From Bacteriovoracaceae bacterium (GTDB taxonomy: Bacteria; Bdellovibrionota; Bacteriovoracia; Bacteriovoracales; Bacteriovoracaceae): a stretch of DNA of 5,060 nt. The stretch covers positions 1 through 5,060 of the forward strand of contig SKIL01000308.1 of the NCBI GenBank assembly GCA_007116425.1, in the 5' to 3' direction. Of this stretch, positions 1 through 4,335 are shown piece by piece. The position numbers and the translations under genes are program-made. Within the stretch, counting starts at the first letter, position 1. Every line of letters begins with the position of its first letter. The notes under the pieces were generated by a model. That model searched no databases. It was given only the letters and a program-made list of their open reading frames with translations, and was not told the DNA's origin.

Positions 1-38
1 TGAAAAATTCATTATTTCTAAGTGCTTATATTTATTTT
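1..38. other. AT-rich candidate DNA unwinding element
   Basis: Only 6 of the first 40 bases are G or C, and positions 26-42 contain no G or C at all. The stretch directly abuts the first strong DnaA box at 39-50. In bacterial origins the helix opens in such an AT-rich element next to the DnaA array, so this is the best candidate in the window for the opening site. The element may extend left beyond the window. A second, smaller AT-rich patch at 153-165 is a weaker alternative. Confidence 0.55.
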
Positions 39-50
39 TTATCCACGGCC
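39..50 (+). promoter_or_regulatory. DnaA box 1, extended 12-mer
   Basis: Exact TTATCCACGGCC. The first nine bases differ from the consensus DnaA box TTATCCACA only at position 9 (G for A). It is the box nearest the AT-rich element. With its upstream T-tract it shares the 16-mer TTTTTTATCCACGGCC with box 3, 51 bp away. Confidence 0.85.
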
Positions 51-61
51 CATTGTGGAAA

Positions 62-73
62 GGCCGTGGATAA
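62..73 (-). promoter_or_regulatory. DnaA box 2, extended 12-mer, inverted
   Basis: The plus strand reads GGCCGTGGATAA, the exact reverse complement of the 12-mer. It faces box 1 across an 11-bp spacer, so the two GGCC tails point at each other. Confidence 0.85.
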
Positions 74-74
74 G

Positions 75-83
75 TGTGGAAAA
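75..83 (-). promoter_or_regulatory. Weak DnaA-like site
   Basis: The reverse complement reads TTTTCCACA, one mismatch from TTATCCACA. It starts one base after box 2 and has the same orientation. It could be a low-affinity site filled only by ATP-DnaA. This is an inference from resemblance and position. Confidence 0.4.
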
Positions 84-89
84 CTTTTT

Positions 90-101
90 TTATCCACGGC
101 C
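90..101 (+). promoter_or_regulatory. DnaA box 3, extended 12-mer
   Basis: Exact TTATCCACGGCC, preceded by a T-tract as in box 1. Its start is 51 bp from box 1 and 20 bp from box 4. These spacings are close to whole helical turns, so boxes 1, 3 and 4 would sit on roughly the same face of the DNA. Confidence 0.85.
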
Positions 102-109
102 TAATTTAG

Positions 110-121
110 TTATCCACGGCC
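110..121 (+). promoter_or_regulatory. DnaA box 4, extended 12-mer
   Basis: Exact TTATCCACGGCC in direct orientation, 8 bp after box 3. Like boxes 3 and 5 it continues with TA after the GGCC tail. Confidence 0.85.
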
Positions 122-123
122 TA

Positions 124-132
124 TGTTGATAA
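124..132 (-). promoter_or_regulatory. Weak DnaA-like site
   Basis: The reverse complement reads TTATCAACA, one mismatch from TTATCCACA, 2 bp past box 4. It lacks the GGCC tail of the strong boxes. Low-affinity binding is plausible but unproven. Confidence 0.35.
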
Positions 133-149
133 CTTTTGGTGAGTAGTCG

Positions 150-168
150 GCCAATTAATTTTATTGGC
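150..168. repeat. Short inverted repeat GCCAAT / ATTGGC
   Basis: Six-bp arms at 150-155 and 163-168 enclose an AT-only 7-nt loop. The arms are too short to be a confident structure. It lies in the gap between boxes 4 and 5 and could be a binding site for another origin factor or chance. Confidence 0.25.
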
Positions 169-174
169 ACAATA

Positions 175-186
175 GGCCGTGGACAA
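175..186 (-). promoter_or_regulatory. DnaA box 5, one-mismatch extended 12-mer
   Basis: The reverse complement reads TTGTCCACGGCC, differing from the other four boxes only at position 3 (G for A). The GGCC tail is intact. It is inverted relative to boxes 3 and 4 and marks the right side of the array. Confidence 0.7.
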
Positions 187-201
187 ATGAATACTCATTT
201 G
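184..201. repeat. Small inverted repeat downstream of dnaA
   Basis: CAAATGA (184-190) and TCATTTG (195-201) form a perfect 7-bp stem with a 4-nt loop, 30 bases past the dnaA stop in the direction of dnaA transcription. It is AT-rich and no T-run follows on the minus strand, so an intrinsic terminator is not supported. It overlaps the end of DnaA box 5. Confidence 0.3.
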
Positions 202-231
202 CCCACATTTGTGAATTATTGTGGAAAGTTT

Positions 232-1776
232 TTAAAGTCTGTTTTCGACTTCGAAGATATCTCGAGAAAGTATTGAGTCCGTTTTAAGTTGCTCTTCAAC
301 TTTTCGAACTCCAGATATTACTGTTGAGTGATCTCTGCCACCAAAAAAGTGACCAATTTCTTGTTGAGTCGCGTGGATAAGCTTGCGAGACAAATACATG
401 GCAATATGCCTTGCTTTGGCTATATCTTTACTTCGAGATTTTGACTTGAGATCTGCCAAAGGTATTTTAAAATATTGTGCTGATGCCTTAGCAATATCTT
501 CAATATTTAATTTTGTTGCGTGATCAGAATCTTGAATTTTTAAAATCTTTTTTACAGTTTCCGCATCAATATCGGATTTCATTAAATCGGTATAAGCTGA
601 AAGAGCAATAATTGAACCTTCTAGCTCGCGGATGCTTGTCTTAATAGAGGAGGCGATAAGCGTGAGAATATCGTCTGTTAAATACAGGTCTAATTGTTTA
701 GCATTTTCTTGAAGAATAGCGATCCTAGTCTCTAGGTCTGGCTTTTGGATATCAACGACCAATCCCCAGCTCAATCTGGTTTTTATCCGCTCCTCAATAC
801 CACTGATCTCTTGCGGAGTTTTATCCGAGGTGAAAATTAGCTGTTTTTCTCGGTTATATAATTCATTAAAAACGTGGAAAAGTTCATTTTGTGTTCCAGT
901 TTTACCACCGAGTTCATGTATATCATCAATCATGAGAACATCAATTTTTTCTGAATATTTTTTCTGGAAATCCCCAATGGTATTTTCTCTCATATGGTAA
1001 ATCATTTCTTTCATGAACTCACGAGCAGAGATATAGCAAATTCTCAAATGCGGGTATTTCTCTCTAATTCCATTGGCAACCGCACTAAGTAGGTGAGTTT
1101 TTCCCAGCCCAGAACTACTGTGTATATAAAGAGAAGGGTATTTACGCCCTGGAGATTCTGCAACTGCAAGGGCCGCATTATAGGCCATATTATTTGAGGC
1201 ACCGACGATAAAGTTTTTAAAGTTTTTATTGGCACTAATAGTATTACTTTTAGTGCTTGAATCCATGTGCTTTAAATAGTTTGATTCAATTTCTGAATTT
1301 TTGTCTTCATGAGTTGTGTTGAGATCCAATGAAAACTTCATTTCTTTTGCACTTTTGGGCCTATTTAATGCTGGGGGAGTAGGATTTGGACTACCTTTTA
1401 CTTCGCATGTAATTTCAAATGGATAGTCTTTTCCAAGGACTTCATAAATAGCAAACTTTATATGGTCATTTAGAGAGTTCCTCAATGTGTCCATAATAAA
1501 ATTTGTTTTCGCGTGGAAAATGAGTTTCTGTTCAAATGATTTCAGAGAAAGTCCATCCGCTATATAAGTTGTGTATTGATAATCATTAAGGGTGGTTTTT
1601 AATGCACCCTTTAGTGCATTTTCTAAACTAGTTAAATCATTTGATCCGCTTGTAGTAGGTGATGGTTTAAGAGTTTCTTTATTATCACTTTTTACAGTGT
1701 TTTGACTGGTGTTTATTCCATTGACTTTTGGGTTATTTGACTTGAAAAAATGCTCAATAGGGAATTCGTGAGTCAT
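232..1776 (-). CDS. dnaA: Chromosomal replication initiator protein DnaA
   Basis: DnaA is the AAA+ ATPase that binds the DnaA boxes, opens the origin and helps load the DnaB helicase. Visible in order: a 50-residue polar extension; domain I at about 51-125; a low-complexity linker at about 126-180; the AAA+ core at about 181-405, with P-loop GLGKTHL (223-229), Walker B MIDD (282-285), sensor I TSD (316-318), arginine-finger region R330/R334 and sensor II RELEG (383-387); and domain IV with signature GGRDHSTV (479-486), which reads the boxes. At 514 residues it is longer than the family's usual 440-470. The first P-loop glycine position is Ser220. The ATG at 1776 is the only usable start: no in-frame ATG, GTG or TTG occurs before domain I, and an in-frame stop lies upstream. 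GGAG sits 10 nt before it (1787-1790). It is divergent from rpmH and transcribed toward the origin. Confidence 0.98.
   Translation of the reverse strand: MTHEFPIEHFFKSNNPKVNGINTSQNTVKSDNKETLKPSPTTSGSNDLTSLENALKGALKTTLNDYQYTTYIADGLSLKSFEQKLIFHAKTNFIMDTLRNSLNDHIKFAIYEVLGKDYPFEITCEVKGSPNPTPPALNRPKSAKEMKFSLDLNTTHEDKNSEIESNYLKHMDSSTKSNTISANKNFKNFIVGASNNMAYNAALAVAESPGRKYPSLYIHSSSGLGKTHLLSAVANGIREKYPHLRICYISAREFMKEMIYHMRENTIGDFQKKYSEKIDVLMIDDIHELGGKTGTQNELFHVFNELYNREKQLIFTSDKTPQEISGIEERIKTRLSWGLVVDIQKPDLETRIAILQENAKQLDLYLTDDILTLIASSIKTSIRELEGSIIALSAYTDLMKSDIDAETVKKILKIQDSDHATKLNIEDIAKASAQYFKIPLADLKSKSRSKDIAKARHIAMYLSRKLIHATQQEIGHFFGGRDHSTVISGVRKVEEQLKTDSILSRDIFEVENRL
372..380 (-). promoter_or_regulatory. 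DnaA box inside the dnaA coding sequence
   Basis: The reverse complement is TTATCCACG, identical to the first nine bases of the oriC boxes, but followed by CG rather than GGCC. It lies in the domain IV region and encodes Leu-Ile-His (residues 466-468), a segment conserved for protein reasons, so chance is possible. It is about 190 bp from box 5 and could be an outlying or autoregulatory site. Confidence 0.35.
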
Positions 1777-1819
1777 TAACCTTATGCTCCATGTTATTAG
1801 TCTGATTTGCTGGACAGTT

Positions 1820-1849
1820 TTTTTAGCATGGCCTTAAAGTCAGGCGCAA
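1820..1849 (-). promoter_or_regulatory. Candidate dnaA promoter (weak)
   Basis: On the minus strand TTGCGC (1849-1844) is followed after 18 bases by TAAAAA (1825-1820), with an upstream TG (1828-1827) as in extended -10 promoters. This would start dnaA mRNA about 35-40 nt before its ATG. Both hexamers match sigma70 consensus only partly. No DnaA box is seen in the dnaA-rpmH gap, so simple DnaA autorepression at this promoter is not supported by sequence. Confidence 0.25.
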
Positions 1850-1863
1850 GCCCAGTTTTGGGC
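1850..1863. repeat. Short inverted repeat GCCCA / TGGGC between dnaA and rpmH
   Basis: Arms at 1850-1854 and 1859-1863 enclose a 4-nt loop. It sits next to the -35 of the candidate dnaA promoter in the divergent region. It could be an operator for a dimeric regulator, but the arms are short. No T-run follows on either strand, so it is not an intrinsic terminator. Confidence 0.25.
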
Positions 1864-1872
1864 CGTAAGTTT

Positions 1873-1902
1873 TTGTCACATTTAAGTCCGAACTCATACT
1901 AT
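1873..1902 (+). promoter_or_regulatory. Possible upstream promoter for the rpmH cluster
   Basis: TTGTCA (1873-1878) and TACTAT (1897-1902) are separated by 18 bases. The -35 matches sigma70 consensus at five of six positions and the -10 at four. It would give a leader of about 95 nt before rpmH. It is weaker than the promoter at 1936-1964 and may act as a second start site or be chance. Confidence 0.3.
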
Positions 1903-1935
1903 TCTACATGTTGCTCCATCTCTTTTTCATTCCTA

Positions 1936-1964
1936 TTGACCTTCTCCTTACATCCTTGTATAGC
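1936..1964 (+). promoter_or_regulatory. Probable sigma70-type promoter of the rpmH cluster
   Basis: TTGACC (1936-1941) and TATAGC (1959-1964) have the ideal 17-bp spacing. Transcription would start near 1971, giving a leader of about 33 nt before the rpmH ATG with its ribosome site at 1994-1997. Because the downstream genes are spaced tightly, this promoter probably drives rpmH through mnmE. Confidence 0.6.
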
Positions 1965-2003
1965 TAACCATTCCATATGTTCAAGTTGTAGAAGAGGTAG
2001 ATT

Positions 2004-2156
2004 ATGAGCAAGAGAACATGGCAGCCAAAAAGAAAGAAAAGGCTCAGAGTACACGGTTTTTTAAAGAGAATGGCAACTGCCGGTGGTCAAAAAGTTATTA
2101 AGGCCAGACGTGCTAAAGGTCGTAAACAACTTACAGTTACCACTGGAAGTAAGTAA
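2004..2156 (+). CDS. rpmH: 50S ribosomal protein L34
   Basis: A 50-residue, strongly basic protein of the large ribosomal subunit. It begins MSKRTWQPKRKKR and carries the L34 signature: the KRTWQP start, HGFLKRM (17-23) and the GRKQLTV end (39-45). The family is usually 44-50 residues, so this is full length. GAGG at 1994-1997 lies 6 nt before the ATG and fixes the start. It is the first gene of the plus-strand cluster, divergent from dnaA, and is followed after 9 nt by rnpA, the common bacterial pairing. A TTG-started reading frame (1807-2007) that covers its leader ends on the rpmH start and looks spurious. Confidence 0.97.
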   Translation: MSKRTWQPKRKKRLRVHGFLKRMATAGGQKVIKARRAKGRKQLTVTTGSK

Positions 2157-2165
2157 TATTCTTTA

Positions 2166-2558
2166 ATGTCTTTAAATAATGGCGAGACTTTCCGTTTTTC
2201 AAAGGAGTTTCGCCTATTAGACTCAAAAGATTTTAGCCACATGCGTTCTAGTTCGGATTCATTCCGTTCAAGGTCTTTTATTATCTATTTTAAACATTCT
2301 CGCTTGGAAATTTCTCATTTTAGGTTAGGTATGAGTGTTTCAAAAAAAACCGGTAATGCTCCTCGACGAAATTGCATAAAGCGAGATTTACGTGAGTTTT
2401 TTAGAACTTCTCAATTGAGACCTTTTGCTTATGATTTCTTCGTAGTTGTCTCACCAAAATTAAAGTCATTAGAAAAAAGTGAGCTTAAATCGGTTTTAAA
2501 AGCAGATTTAATGCGTTTTGAGCGTTTTTTTCTCAATCGAATGGCCGTTGCATCATGA
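2166..2558 (+). CDS. rnpA: Ribonuclease P protein component
   Basis: The protein subunit of RNase P, which assists the catalytic RNA (rnpB, not in this window) in removing 5' leaders from pre-tRNAs. The 130-residue basic protein shows the N-terminal FRFSKEFRLLDSKDF block (9-23), RLGMSVSKKTGNA (53-65) and the RNA-binding signature at 67-77 with R67, R68, N69, K72, R73, R76 and E77. The usual RNR core reads RNC here, with Cys70 in place of the second arginine. No good Shine-Dalgarno precedes the ATG: the nearest purine run, GGAAG at 2145-2149, is 16 nt away inside rpmH. Translation may therefore depend on ribosomes finishing rpmH. The start is supported because the conserved N-terminal block begins only nine residues in. 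It overlaps yidD by 4 nt. Confidence 0.95.
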   Translation: MSLNNGETFRFSKEFRLLDSKDFSHMRSSSDSFRSRSFIIYFKHSRLEISHFRLGMSVSKKTGNAPRRNCIKRDLREFFRTSQLRPFAYDFFVVVSPKLKSLEKSELKSVLKADLMRFERFFLNRMAVAS

Positions 2559-2836
2559 GATTGCTTAAATATCCTTTTCTATTTCTTATTCTTTTTTATC
2601 AATATTTAATTTCTCCCTTGTTGGGTCCACGCTGTCGTTTTCACCCAACTTGTTCAAGTTATATATATCGTTGCTTTCAACTCTTTCCCATTCATATAGC
2701 TTTATGGTATGGAGTGAAACGCTTATTAAAATGTCATCCATTTCATTCTGGTGGCCATGACCCGGTTCCTTGTAATAGCAAGTGTTCTGAGGTCAAAAAT
2801 ACTAATGATTTTGTGGATAAATCTGGCCTTAGCTAG
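2555..2836 (+). CDS. yidD: Membrane protein insertion efficiency factor YidD
   Basis: A small inner-membrane-associated protein of the YidD (DUF37/haemolytic) family, which assists YidC-dependent membrane insertion. In its 93 residues are the hydrophobic/amphipathic N-terminal segment (5-24), the signature YQYLISP..G..CRFHPTCSSY (15-36) and the KRLLKCHPF..GGHDPVP block (55-72). The family's three cysteines are present at 27, 33 and 60. Three further cysteines (40, 73, 77) and a polar tail of about 20 residues follow or interrupt the usual core. The ATG overlaps the rnpA stop as ATGA, indicating translational coupling, and yidC follows after 22 nt, the standard order. The length is typical of the family (70-100 residues). 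Confidence 0.95.
   Translation: MRLLKYPFLFLILFYQYLISPLLGPRCRFHPTCSSYIYRCFQLFPIHIALWYGVKRLLKCHPFHSGGHDPVPCNSKCSEVKNTNDFVDKSGLS
2812..2820 (-). promoter_or_regulatory. Perfect consensus DnaA box in the 3' end of yidD
   Basis: The reverse complement is exactly TTATCCACA, the classic strong DnaA box, which is absent from the origin array itself. It is 39-47 bases upstream of the yidC start. By a simple equal-base estimate such a 9-mer is expected about 0.04 times on both strands of a 5-kb sequence. It might be a regulatory or titration site for DnaA, or chance within the poorly conserved YidD tail. Confidence 0.4.
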
Positions 2837-2844
2837 GTTTGATT

Positions 2845-2850
2845 GAGGGG
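2845..2850 (+). promoter_or_regulatory. Ribosome binding site of yidC
   Basis: GAGGGG lies 8 nt before the ATG at 2859. An in-frame TGA occurs just upstream, so this is the first possible start. It is the strongest ribosome site in the gene cluster, in keeping with a gene not overlapped by its upstream neighbour. Confidence 0.75.
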
Positions 2851-2858
2851 TATCTATA

Positions 2859-4334
2859 ATGGGTTCTGAGCAAAAACGTTTAATGCTTGCACTGTTATTA
2901 TCTGGTCTAGTTATTTTTGGATGGCAGGCCTTTTTTGTTCCTCAAGTTGAGGTGACCCCAACGCCAACCCATGAAGCTGGTCAAGTTTCCCAAACTGACC
3001 TCCTTGAAAGCTCTGAAAGAATTTCGAGAATCAAAGAGGAAATGACTGATTCTGCCCCTATAGAACCAGTTGATTTAGAAGAGCTAGTCTTAACTCGTGA
3101 TGGCCATGAATTTCGATTCCTTAATGATTTAACAATCCAAAATATTACTAATCCTGAGTCTGTTTTCGACTTTCAATCCATTGCTGGAGGAGAGCGGCCT
3201 TTTAGAATCCAATTGCTTCGTGACTCTGGAGCAGAAGATCTCTATTTTGATATGGAGATTAGAGATAATGGCGATTTTATTGAAGGATTTGACGAGCGTT
3301 TCGGAATCCATTTGGTCGCAAAAATCTTGGAAAATGGAAAACTTGATTTTGCTCTTAAGTCTCAAAACTCTTACCGTTACCGTTTTGTTTTTGATTCTTG
3401 GTCTGACGATGTCGTTGATAATCAAGAGCGTGAATTTATTTATTTTTCTAATGATGTTGATCGAGTTCGAGTTGGACGTACTCGACAATCAGAGGCTTCA
3501 CTCAAATGGTTTGGTCTCGATTATAATTACCATTTATTTGCTTTTGTTTTGGAAAATAGAAGTCCCGTGCTCTATGAATCAACAGCTGACGGGCGACTTA
3601 TACTTGATTTTGTTCGACCAACAAATGAGTTTGTAGGGGATTTGGTTTTTACTCGTAAGAATTATGATACTTTGGTGGATTTAGGTGATCAGCTTCATTT
3701 ATCTGTAAACTTTGGTTTTATTGGTGTGATTGCCGTTCCAATGTTGCGCTCCTTACAGTGGTTTTATAATTTCTTCCCTAATTATGGTGTGGCAATTATT
3801 TTACTTACTTTAGTTATTCGTATGTTGCTCTTTCCATTGTCTTATACTTCTTTTAAGTCGATGAAAAAAATGCAAAAACTTTCACCTGAAATTGCGAAAC
3901 TTAAAGAGAAATATAAGGATGATCCTCAAAAAATGCAAAAAGAGACGATGGAGCTCTTTAAGAAGTCTGGGGCGAATCCATTGGGTGGTTGCCTCCCTCT
4001 GCTCTTGCAGATGCCTATTTTCTTTGCTTTTTATCGTGTTCTTTATAGTTCTGTAGAGCTTGTGAATGCTCCTTTTATTCTTTGGATTGAAGACTTAAGT
4101 GTAAAAGATCCTTATTATGTTCTTCCATTTTTAATGGCCATCTTTATGTTTGCTCAACAAAAACTTATGCCTTCAGCGACAATGGATGCGACTCAAAAGA
4201 AGATCATGCTCTTTTTACCGGTTGTGTTCGGTTTTATTATGAAAGACTTCCCGGCCGGTTTGAACCTTTACATTGCCGTTTCAACGCTTTTTGGAATCGT
4301 ACAACAAATGGCCGTGTATAGAATGACCGATTGA
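2859..4334 (+). CDS. yidC: Membrane protein insertase YidC
   Basis: YidC inserts and folds inner-membrane proteins, alone or with SecYEG. The 491 residues show an N-terminal signal-anchor helix (about 6-26) and a polar linker. A large periplasmic domain (about 70-285), typical of Gram-negative YidC and absent from Gram-positive homologues, follows. The amphipathic helix 286-308 leads into the conserved five-helix core, with segments near 309-329, 377-398, 419-436, 447-461 and 464-485. Arg321 in TLVIRMLLFPL is the conserved groove arginine that receives substrates. The charged cytoplasmic hairpin is at about 331-371, and NPLGGCLPLLLQMPIF (373-388) is the family signature. It ends almost directly after the last helix, without the long basic tail seen in some lineages. 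It follows yidD and is separated from mnmE by one base. Confidence 0.97.
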   Translation: MGSEQKRLMLALLLSGLVIFGWQAFFVPQVEVTPTPTHEAGQVSQTDLLESSERISRIKEEMTDSAPIEPVDLEELVLTRDGHEFRFLNDLTIQNITNPESVFDFQSIAGGERPFRIQLLRDSGAEDLYFDMEIRDNGDFIEGFDERFGIHLVAKILENGKLDFALKSQNSYRYRFVFDSWSDDVVDNQEREFIYFSNDVDRVRVGRTRQSEASLKWFGLDYNYHLFAFVLENRSPVLYESTADGRLILDFVRPTNEFVGDLVFTRKNYDTLVDLGDQLHLSVNFGFIGVIAVPMLRSLQWFYNFFPNYGVAIILLTLVIRMLLFPLSYTSFKSMKKMQKLSPEIAKLKEKYKDDPQKMQKETMELFKKSGANPLGGCLPLLLQMPIFFAFYRVLYSSVELVNAPFILWIEDLSVKDPYYVLPFLMAIFMFAQQKLMPSATMDATQKKIMLFLPVVFGFIMKDFPAGLNLYIAVSTLFGIVQQMAVYRMTD

Positions 4335-4335
4335 T

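Larger units (their letters stand above)
39..73. repeat. Perfect 12-bp inverted repeat formed by DnaA boxes 1 and 2
   Basis: Arms at 39-50 and 62-73 are perfectly complementary, with an 11-nt loop (51-61). It could extrude as a cruciform, or simply place two DnaA protomers tail to tail beside the AT-rich element. It does not look like the dnaA terminator: it lies about 160 nt beyond the dnaA stop, and on the minus strand the stem is followed by A-rich rather than T-rich sequence. Confidence 0.8.
52..228. repeat. Direct repeat ATTGTGGAAAG at 52-62 and 218-228
   Basis: The same 11-mer occurs at both ends of the box array. Its reverse complement holds CTTTCCACA, two mismatches from the DnaA consensus. 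Together with the site at 75-83 it gives three TGTGGAAA(A/G) elements in the same orientation, possibly low-affinity DnaA sites. The entry spans the two copies, not the DNA between them. Confidence 0.4.
1..231. other. oriC: Probable chromosomal replication origin (oriC)
   Basis: This gene-free stretch begins just past the dnaA stop codon and runs to the left edge, so its left boundary is not seen. It contains an AT-rich segment at 1-38 followed by four exact copies of TTATCCACGGCC (39-50 +, 62-73 -, 90-101 +, 110-121 +), one single-mismatch copy (175-186 -) and several weaker DnaA-like 9-mers. A dense DnaA-box cluster flanked by an unwinding-prone AT-rich element, beside dnaA, is the standard bacterial oriC architecture, and the dnaA-dnaN gap is a frequent location. 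The function is inferred from this arrangement. GC-skew inversion and replication-start mapping would be the direct tests. No tRNA, ORF or clear terminator is visible inside it. Confidence 0.88.

Noticed and set aside
39..91. Possible intrinsic terminator: the 12-bp stem at 39-73 with T-run at 85-91
   Set aside because: On the plus strand the T-run is 11 nt past the stem and no gene precedes it in the window. On the minus strand (dnaA) the stem is followed by A-rich sequence. Its arms are exact DnaA boxes, which explains it better.
1..231. Possible CRISPR-like array because of the repeated 12-mer
   Set aside because: The repeats are only 12 bp, occur in both orientations and have spacers of very unequal length. 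The match to DnaA boxes beside dnaA is decisive.
873..881. CGTGGAAAA, a one-mismatch origin-type DnaA box; the same 9-mer recurs at about 1512-1520
   Set aside because: Both lie in conserved dnaA coding sequence, are single-mismatch matches, and are isolated from the array. Their number is near what chance and codon use would give.
1044..1235. Minus-strand frame of 63 codons
   Set aside because: It lies wholly inside dnaA in an alternative frame over the P-loop region and has no features of its own.
1807..2007. Plus-strand reading frame of 66 codons from a TTG, ending on the rpmH start
   Set aside because: No ribosome site, no recognisable domain, composition unlike its neighbours, and it covers the promoter and leader of rpmH. 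The true gene there is rpmH in another frame.
3129..3488. Minus-strand frame of 119 codons
   Set aside because: Antisense to the periplasmic domain of yidC, with no ribosome site or domain. It is a by-product of the yidC codon pattern.
3181..3636. Plus-strand frame of 151 codons
   Set aside because: It overlaps yidC in another frame, starts from a non-ATG codon, and its hydrophobic look comes from reading AT-rich codons out of frame.
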